From positions 2,728,001 through 2,792,000 of the forward strand of contig NZ_CP080521.1 in NCBI RefSeq assembly GCF_019468565.1: a stretch of 64,000 bases of DNA, given 5' to 3'. Origin of the DNA: Pseudonocardia sp. DSM 110487 (GTDB taxonomy: Bacteria > Actinomycetota > Actinomycetes > Mycobacteriales > Pseudonocardiaceae). Below are positions 58,719 to 64,000 of the stretch, in pieces. Positions within the stretch are counted from its first letter, which is position 1. Each line of letters opens with the position of its first letter. Below the pieces are notes generated by a model, which was not told the DNA's origin, did no database searches, and saw only the letters and a program-made list of their open reading frames with translations. The translations under genes and the position numbers were made by a program.

Positions 58719-58745
58719 CACGGGATGATATCCCGTGATACGGGA
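58719..58745. promoter_or_regulatory. Double palindrome operator of the CoA-transferase operon
   Basis: CACGGGATGATATCCCGTG (58719-58737, 8-bp arms, 3-bp centre) overlaps TCCCGTGATACGGGA (58731-58745, 6-bp arms, same 3-bp GAT centre). Both lie in the 96-base gap between the IclR gene and the CoA-transferase start, close to the latter. The shared half-site TCCCGT/ACGGGA suggests two IclR dimers on adjoining sites, covering both promoters. Confidence 0.65.
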
Positions 58746-58756
58746 AAGGCGGTAAG

Positions 58757-59971
58757 GTGCTCCCGCTCGACGGATTCCGCGTCCTCGACCTGACCCGGTT
58801 CCTCTCCGGGCCGTACTGCACGATGGTGCTGGCCGAGCTGGGCGCCGACGTGATCAAGGTCGAGCAGCCGGTCACGGGTGACGACTCCCGCAGGCTCGCG
58901 CCGAAGGTGGAAGGCGAGAGCTACCCCTTCGCGATGCCCAACCGGAGCAAGCGCAGCATCTCGCTCGACCTCAAGACCGACCGAGGGCGCGAGCTCTTCC
59001 TCCGCCTTGCCGCGGGCGCCGACCTGGTGATCGAGAACTTCCGCCCCGGCGTGGTGCGCCGCCTCGGCATCGACTACGCGGCCGTGAAGGCGGTCCGGCC
59101 CGACGTCATCTACTGCTCCATCAGCGGCTTCGGCCAGACCGGGCCGTACCGCGACCGCCCGGGCTTCGACATCATGGCCCAGGGCGCCGTCGGCCTCATG
59201 CGCATGACCGGGGAACCGGGAGGCAGGCCGGTCAAGGTCGGCATCGCGATCAACGACATCGCGGCCGGAGCCACCGCGATCTACTCCGTGCTCGCGGCGC
59301 ACCTCCAGCGGTCCCACACCGGCGAGGGGCAGTACCTGGACATCTCGCTGGTCGACGCGGGCCTCGCATGGACGGTGTGGGAGTCGGGCGCGTGGTTCGG
59401 CGGGGGCGAGGAGCCCGCGGCCACGGGCACCCGGCACCGGCGGTCCACGCCGTACCAGGCGTACCGCACCGCCGACGGCTACGTCACGATGGGCGCCAAC
59501 AACGACCGGCTCTGGCAGCGCCTGGTCACGGGCGTGCTCGACCGGCCCGAGTGGCTCACCGACCCCCGGTTCACCACGCTTCCCGACCGGATGGCGCACA
59601 TCGACGAGCTCGAGGTCGAGATCGAGCGGATCACCACCGAGCTCAGCACCGATGAGTGGATCAAGCGCCTCGACCGGGCAGGCGTGCCGGGTGGCCCGGT
59701 GCTCACCTACGCCGAGGCGCTCGACGATCCGCACGTCATCGAGCGGGGGATGATCGTCGAGCAGGAGCACCCGATCATCGGGCCGATGCGCACGATCGCG
59801 CCGCCCACCAAGTTCTCCGGCCTCGACTTCCGGGTGCGCGGCCCCGCGCCGTGGCTCGGCCAGCACACCGCGCAGGTGCTGCGCGACAGCGGGATCGGCG
59901 ACGCCGAGGTGGCCGAGCTGTTCGCGAGCGGCGTGGCCTACGACGCCCACCCGGAAAGGCAAGCATCCTGA
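58757..59971 (+). CDS. CaiB/BaiF-type family III CoA-transferase
   Basis: 404 residues from GTG 58757. Family blocks: VLDLTRFLSGPYCTMVLAEL, GADVIKVEQP, NRSKRSISLDLKTDRGREL, ENFRPGVVRRLG and GFDIMAQGAVG (Asp is the catalytic nucleophile). It moves CoA from a donor acyl-CoA to a carboxylate. It opens an operon with enoyl-CoA hydratase and thioesterase, so it probably activates the acid brought in by the TctCBA transporter. Donor and acceptor are unknown. Confidence 0.93.
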   Translation: MLPLDGFRVLDLTRFLSGPYCTMVLAELGADVIKVEQPVTGDDSRRLAPKVEGESYPFAMPNRSKRSISLDLKTDRGRELFLRLAAGADLVIENFRPGVVRRLGIDYAAVKAVRPDVIYCSISGFGQTGPYRDRPGFDIMAQGAVGLMRMTGEPGGRPVKVGIAINDIAAGATAIYSVLAAHLQRSHTGEGQYLDISLVDAGLAWTVWESGAWFGGGEEPAATGTRHRRSTPYQAYRTADGYVTMGANNDRLWQRLVTGVLDRPEWLTDPRFTTLPDRMAHIDELEVEIERITTELSTDEWIKRLDRAGVPGGPVLTYAEALDDPHVIERGMIVEQEHPIIGPMRTIAPPTKFSGLDFRVRGPAPWLGQHTAQVLRDSGIGDAEVAELFASGVAYDAHPERQAS

Positions 59972-59973
59972 TC

Positions 59974-60762
59974 ATGTCCGACCAGATCCTCATCGAACGC
60001 GCCGGGCCGGACGGCGTCGCCACCGTGGTGCTCAACCGGCCCCAGAGCCACAACGCGATCACCATCGACATGTACCGGGAGCTCCCCGGCCTGCTCGCCG
60101 GGCTCGACGCCGACCCGGACGTGAAGGTCGTCGTGCTGCGCGGCGCCGGGCAGAAGGCCTTCGCCTCGGGCGCGGACATCGCGGAGTTCGAACGCGAGCG
60201 CGGCGACGCCGAACGCGCCCGCCGCTACAACGAGCACGTCGCGGCGGCCGAGCGCGCGCTGGACGGCATGGTGAAGCCGACGATCGCGATGGTCCACGGC
60301 TACTGCATCGGCGGCGGGGCAGGGCTCGCCCTCGCTTGCGATCTGAGGTTCGCCGACGACCGCGCCCGCTTCGCGATCACCCCCTCCAAGCTCGGCCTCG
60401 TCTACAGCCTCGAGTCGACGCGGCGCCTCGTCGACCTCGCCGGGCCGTCGCGCGCCACCTGGATCCTCGTCTCGGGCCAGCAGATCCCGGCCGATCGTGC
60501 GTTGCAGCTCGGCCTGTTCGACGAGGTCGTGCCCACCGACGACCTCGCCACCACCACCTACGCGTTCGCCGAGGTCGTCACGACGCGGGCGCAGTACAGC
60601 GTGCGGAAGGGCAAGGAGATGGTCCGCCGGGTCGTGGCGGGCCAGCTCGCCGACGACGCGGAGACCACGGCGATCCGCAACGGTTCGTTCGACACCGCCG
60701 ACTACGCCGAGGGCGTGCGCGCGTTCCTGGAGAAGCGCCCGCCGCGGTTCACGTGGACGTGA
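59974..60762 (+). CDS. Enoyl-CoA hydratase/isomerase
   Basis: 262 residues from ATG 59974. Crotonase-fold signatures: NRPQSHNAITIDMYRELPGL, FASGADIAEF, and the oxyanion-hole block HGYCIGGGAGLALACDLRFA. The two usual catalytic Glu positions are not both evident (FAITPSKLGLVYSLESTRRL in place of the Glu-containing loop), so it may act as an isomerase or another crotonase reaction. It lies 2 bases after the CoA-transferase and overlaps the thioesterase (GTGA). Confidence 0.9.
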   Translation: MSDQILIERAGPDGVATVVLNRPQSHNAITIDMYRELPGLLAGLDADPDVKVVVLRGAGQKAFASGADIAEFERERGDAERARRYNEHVAAAERALDGMVKPTIAMVHGYCIGGGAGLALACDLRFADDRARFAITPSKLGLVYSLESTRRLVDLAGPSRATWILVSGQQIPADRALQLGLFDEVVPTDDLATTTYAFAEVVTTRAQYSVRKGKEMVRRVVAGQLADDAETTAIRNGSFDTADYAEGVRAFLEKRPPRFTWT

Positions 60763-61208
60763 GCACCGACATGACGGCCGATCCCGCCGTGGCACGGGCC
60801 GCGGAGGCGGCGGCCGAGGCCCGTCCCGAGTTCGGCGCCTTCTTCCTGGCTCGCTTCCTCGACCTCGGCATCTCCTACGACGACGAGGCCCGGACCTGCA
60901 CCGTCGTGCTGCCCTACGCCGCCCACCTGTGCAACCCGCAGGGCTCGATGCACGGCGGCGTGATCGCCACGGCGATGGACGTGTCCATGGGGCACCTGTG
61001 CCACCACTTCCTCTCGACCGCCGTGACGATCGAGATGAACCTGCGGTTCTTCCGGCCGCTCACCGGCCCAGGCCGCTGCACCGCCGCGATCCTCAACGCC
61101 GGTCGCAGGCTCGTGCACATGGAGTCCCGCCTCACCGACGACGAGGACCGGCTCGTGGCGTTCGCTGCCGGTTCGTGGCACCGGCTCGACCCGAATCCCA
61201 GCACGTAG
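60759..61208 (+). CDS. PaaI-type hotdog thioesterase
   Basis: 149 residues from GTG 60759. The hotdog motif is NPQGSMHGGVIATAMDVSMG, with the catalytic Asp in DVSMG. It is followed by TVTIEMNLRFFRPL-like strand blocks. Members hydrolyse acyl-CoA thioesters; here it could release the product or remove a dead-end CoA ester. It overlaps the enoyl-CoA hydratase stop by 4 bases. Confidence 0.9.
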   Translation: MSTDMTADPAVARAAEAAAEARPEFGAFFLARFLDLGISYDDEARTCTVVLPYAAHLCNPQGSMHGGVIATAMDVSMGHLCHHFLSTAVTIEMNLRFFRPLTGPGRCTAAILNAGRRLVHMESRLTDDEDRLVAFAAGSWHRLDPNPST

Positions 61209-61248
61209 ACCCCGCACTCCGGCACCGGCGCCGGGAAGGGAGATCGTC

Positions 61249-62226
61249 ATGTTCAGGACTTTCCTCCGAAGGGTGCTCGCCGCGGCCGCTGTGCTGGCGA
61301 TGGCCGCCTGCTCCGGCGTGGGGACGCGCGAGTCCCCGGAGCAGTACCCGTCGCAGGACCTGGACTGGACGATCGCCTTCGGACCGGGCGGCGGGAACGA
61401 CATCATGGCCCGCACGATCGTCGACATCCTGCAGAAGCATCGGCTCTACCCGCACGACATCGTCGTCGAGAACCGGGAGGGCGGCAGCGGCGCCACCGGG
61501 TGGGGGCAGGTCTTCAGCGACGCGGGCAGCGGGTACTCGATCTCGACGACGTCCGGCTCGTTCATCACCACCCCGCTGCAGGCCGACACCGGGTGGCACC
61601 CGCAGGACTTCACGCCGGTCGGGCTCTTCGCCACCGACGACTCGCTGTTCCTGGTGCCCGGCACGAGCCCGATCGCCGACTGGGCGAGCTGGGTGGAGCA
61701 CGCCCGCGGGAAGGGCACCGTGGTCGTCGGTGGGATCGGCACCGTCAACGTCGACTTCATCGTCCAGGCGATGCTCGCCGACCAGGCCGGCTACCAGATC
61801 GAGTACGTGCCGTTCAACGACGAGGGCCAGATGCAGACGGCCATGCTGTCCGGGAGCCTCGAGGCGATCATCTCCAACCCGGGCACGGTGCTCGGCCAGG
61901 TAGAGGCCGGCCAGCTGCGGGCGCTGCTCACCACCGCGGCCGAGCCGCTGCCGGAGATCCCGGACGTGCCCACCGACGAGTCGCTCGGCTTCACCGGCCT
62001 CCCGTCGATGCCCCGCGGGCTGATCCTCCCGCCCGGCGCCCCCGACTACGCGCAGCAGTGGTGGATCCGCACGATGCAGCAGGTGGTCGAGACGCCCGAG
62101 TGGAAGTCCTACGTCGAGAGCAACCACCTGTCCCAGGACCTGCGCTGGGGCCCGGACTTCACCGCGTTCCTCGAGCAGACGCAGGCGGACTTCAAGCGCA
62201 TCCTCACCGAGCGGGGCGCGCTGTGA
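61249..62226 (+). CDS. tctC: Tripartite tricarboxylate transporter substrate-binding lipoprotein (TctC)
   Basis: 325 residues. The N-terminal signal ends with a lipobox (AAAAVLAMAACSGVG), so it is a membrane-anchored binding protein of a Gram-positive. The mature TctC (Bug) fold shows WTIAFGPGGGNDIMARTIVD, VVENREGGSGATGWGQVF, PVGLFATDDSLFLVPGTS and VVVGGIGTVNVDF. Bug proteins bind carboxylates. It starts 40 bases after the thioesterase, so the CoA enzymes and transporter probably form one operon. Confidence 0.92.
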   Translation: MFRTFLRRVLAAAAVLAMAACSGVGTRESPEQYPSQDLDWTIAFGPGGGNDIMARTIVDILQKHRLYPHDIVVENREGGSGATGWGQVFSDAGSGYSISTTSGSFITTPLQADTGWHPQDFTPVGLFATDDSLFLVPGTSPIADWASWVEHARGKGTVVVGGIGTVNVDFIVQAMLADQAGYQIEYVPFNDEGQMQTAMLSGSLEAIISNPGTVLGQVEAGQLRALLTTAAEPLPEIPDVPTDESLGFTGLPSMPRGLILPPGAPDYAQQWWIRTMQQVVETPEWKSYVESNHLSQDLRWGPDFTAFLEQTQADFKRILTERGAL

Positions 62227-62753
62227 CCGCCGTGCAGCCCGAGGTCGTTCCGGTGGCGGTCACACGGCGGTTCCACGTCAGCGCACGGGCGGTGTTCTTC
62301 GGGATCCTGCTCGTGGTCCTCGCCGTCTACTTCCAGCTCGCACTCGGCATGGAGTGGCGCACCGCCGCGGGACGGATCGGGCCCGGGTTCTTCCCGCGCA
62401 TCATCGGCGGGATCGGGATCGTGCTCACGATCGTGGCGCTGGTGGGCAGCGTGCGGCGCGCGGATCCCGCCGCCGACGCCGACCGGGAGACCGACGCCGG
62501 TGCCGCGGACCTCGGCCGGCACCCGGGCACCATGGCGATCGTCGTGGCGGCAAGTGCGGCGCTCGCGGCCGCCTTCACGCTGCTCGGGGCTGCCGTCGCG
62601 GGCGCGTTGTTCCTGCTCGGCTGTCTGTGGCTGCTCAACCGCGAGCACCCGGTGTTGAACGCCGTGCTCGCCGTCGGCACGGCCACCGGGCTGTACCTGC
62701 TGTTCCAGACCCTGCTGGACGCGGGCCTGCCGGCCGGCGTGCTGCCGTTCTAG
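62223..62753 (+). CDS. tctB: Tripartite tricarboxylate transporter small membrane subunit (TctB)
   Basis: 176 residues from GTG 62223, overlapping the tctC stop (GTGA). Four TM helices (about 22-42, 52-72, 100-130, and 145-170) with the family phrase RIGPGFFPRIIGGIGIVLTI near residue 58. It forms the membrane complex with TctA. Confidence 0.92.
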   Translation: MTAVQPEVVPVAVTRRFHVSARAVFFGILLVVLAVYFQLALGMEWRTAAGRIGPGFFPRIIGGIGIVLTIVALVGSVRRADPAADADRETDAGAADLGRHPGTMAIVVAASAALAAAFTLLGAAVAGALFLLGCLWLLNREHPVLNAVLAVGTATGLYLLFQTLLDAGLPAGVLPF

Positions 62754-62773
62754 AGGAGCCGGGGGACGACACC

Positions 62774-64000
62774 GTGGACGTCTTCACCGACCTGGGCCAG
62801 GGGATACTGGCGCTGCTCACCGTGCAGAACGTGTTGCTGCTCGCGGCCGGTGTGATGATCGGGATGGTCGTCGGCGTCATCCCGGGCCTCGGCCCGTCGG
62901 CCGGCCTCGCGATCCTGCTGCCGCTCACGTTCGGCCTCGACCCGACCGGCGCGATCATCATGCTGGCCGCGGTCTACTACGGCGCGATGTACGGCGGCAC
63001 GATCACCTCGGTGTTGATCAACACGCCAGGCGAGTCGGCCACCGTCGCCAGCACGTTCGACGGCTACCCGCTCGCGCGGCAGGGGCGGGCGGGTCCCGCG
63101 CTGATGATCGCCGCGGTCGCCTCGTTCGTCGCCGGCACGGTCGGGGCCGTCCTGATCAGCATCGCGGCGCCGCTCATGGCGTCGGTGGCGAGCAGCTTCG
63201 GCCCGCCGGAGCTGTTCCTCGTCGTGATCGCCGGGCTGCTCACGCTGATCGTGATCATCGGCAGGAACTGGTTGCTCGGCGCGCTGTCGGCGCTCATCGG
63301 GTTCGCGCTCGCCACCGTCGGCGTCGACATCGGTGGCGGTGCGCAGCGCTACACGTTCGGCTCGACGGAGCTGATCAACGGGATCGACTTCATACCGGTC
63401 GCGATCGGCCTGTTCGGCATCGGCGAGATCCTGCACACCCTCTGGCGGGGCGGGCATCTGGAGCGCATCGGCTACTTCACCGTCGGGTCGCGCGGGCGCG
63501 CCTTCTGGCCCGATCGGGAGGATGTGCGCGAGTCGCGCGGCCCGATCCTGCGTGGCTCCTTCCTCGGCTTCCTCGTGGGCACGGCACCGGGGGCGGGCGC
63601 CACGGTCGCGTCGCTGATGTCGTACAGCCTGGAGAAGTCGATCTCGCGGCGCCCGGAGCGGTTCGGCAAGGGCGCGATGGCAGGGCTCGCCGGGCCGGAG
63701 GCGGCCAACAACGCCGCCTCCGCCGGGGCGATGGTGCCGTTGCTGACGCTGGGCATCCCGGGGTCGGCGGCCACCGCTGTGCTGATCGGCGGGTTCCTGA
63801 TGTGGGGGTTGCAGCCGGGGCCGCTGCTCATGGAGCAGAACCCCGAGTTCGCGTGGGGCCTCATCGCGAGCATGTACCTGGGCAACGTGATGTTGCTGCT
63901 GGTCAACGTGTTCTGCATCCCGGCGTTCGCGAGCATCGCCCGCGTCCCGTTCCGGGTGCTGGCGCCGGTGATCATCCTGCTCTGCATCACTGGGACCTAC
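62774..64000 (+). CDS. tctA: Tripartite tricarboxylate transporter large membrane subunit (TctA), partial
   Basis: 409 codons from GTG 62774 and open at the right edge; full TctA proteins are about 500 residues. Diagnostic blocks are MIGMVVGVIPGLGPSAGLAI, AVYYGAMYGGTITSVLINTP followed by GESATVASTFDGYPLARQG, GTAPGAGATVASLMSYSLEK, PEAANNAASAGAMVPLLTLG and IPGSAATAVLIGG. It is the main translocation subunit. It lies 20 bases after tctB. Confidence 0.95.
   Translation, partial: MDVFTDLGQGILALLTVQNVLLLAAGVMIGMVVGVIPGLGPSAGLAILLPLTFGLDPTGAIIMLAAVYYGAMYGGTITSVLINTPGESATVASTFDGYPLARQGRAGPALMIAAVASFVAGTVGAVLISIAAPLMASVASSFGPPELFLVVIAGLLTLIVIIGRNWLLGALSALIGFALATVGVDIGGGAQRYTFGSTELINGIDFIPVAIGLFGIGEILHTLWRGGHLERIGYFTVGSRGRAFWPDREDVRESRGPILRGSFLGFLVGTAPGAGATVASLMSYSLEKSISRRPERFGKGAMAGLAGPEAANNAASAGAMVPLLTLGIPGSAATAVLIGGFLMWGLQPGPLLMEQNPEFAWGLIASMYLGNVMLLLVNVFCIPAFASIARVPFRVLAPVIILLCITGTY

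Noticed and set aside
1..64000. tRNA, rRNA, prophage or transposase genes
   Set aside because: No cloverleaf, rRNA, phage structural or transposase motif was found on reading both strands.

Overview
The window is about 72% GC, with heavy use of GTG and TTG starts and many 4-base stop/start overlaps. Gene content points to an actinomycete, most likely Pseudonocardiaceae (Pseudonocardia-like). The supporting signs are an actinobacterial sulfur-operon leader peptide, an NDMA-type alcohol dehydrogenase, a DUF222/HNH protein of the 13E12 type, and the conserved hemW, hrcA, dnaJ, rsmE, phoH backbone. The genus is an inference from content, not a database match.

Layout. (1) 1-3.8 kb, minus strand: a sulfate assimilation operon read leader peptide - sir - small CxxC protein - cysH - cysD - cysN (cut by the window edge). 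(2) 3.9-5.7 kb: a membrane protein and an amidohydrolase gene broken by an internal inversion plus deletion. (3) 5.65-12 kb: a 32-bp tandem repeat, hemW, an AraC-type regulator, a DHFR-like reductase, a DUF222/HNH protein carrying ten 5-residue repeats, and a membrane-anchored beta-helix protein. (4) 12-19.4 kb, minus strand: an NAD-type molybdenum formate dehydrogenase operon (gamma, beta, alpha, delta subunits, then moeA and fdhD). (5) 19.4-24.8 kb: ASCH-like protein, hrcA, dnaJ, hydrolase, rsmE, esterase. (6) 24.8-37.8 kb: a predicted pseudokinase fused to a beta-propeller, a cyclase-family hydrolase with a ThDP enzyme, small membrane proteins, a two-component system, a MarR gene, an MFS exporter with a CsoR-like palindrome, and assorted small genes. 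(7) 37.8-43.95 kb, minus strand: a GH38 alpha-mannosidase followed by an ABC sugar importer lacking its ATPase. (8) 44-46.2 kb: phoH and a frameshifted aldo/keto reductase. (9) 46.3-51.8 kb: an aromatic-acid-type catabolic group (amidohydrolase/decarboxylase, flavin monooxygenase, AAHS-type MFS transporter, IclR regulator). (10) 51.8-56.2 kb: alcohol oxidation (NDMA-type ADH, AcoR-like regulator, frameshifted aldehyde dehydrogenase). (11) 56.2-57.8 kb: a non-coding, repeat-rich island with serial hairpins, a diverged inverted repeat and a MITE-like element with perfect 22-bp ends. (12) 57.8-64 kb: an IclR regulator facing an operon of CoA-transferase, enoyl-CoA hydratase, thioesterase and a tripartite tricarboxylate transporter (TctC, TctB, partial TctA), consistent with uptake, CoA activation and breakdown of an unidentified carboxylate.

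Most unusual points: the pseudokinase/propeller fusion (HRD changed to HRG), the 122-bp inverted segment inside an amidohydrolase gene, a family of dispersed palindromes shared between 12.0 kb and 57.5 kb, the MITE-like element that contains two of them, an in-frame palindrome inside moeA, and the sulfur leader peptide. I found no CRISPR array, transposase, prophage, tRNA or rRNA.
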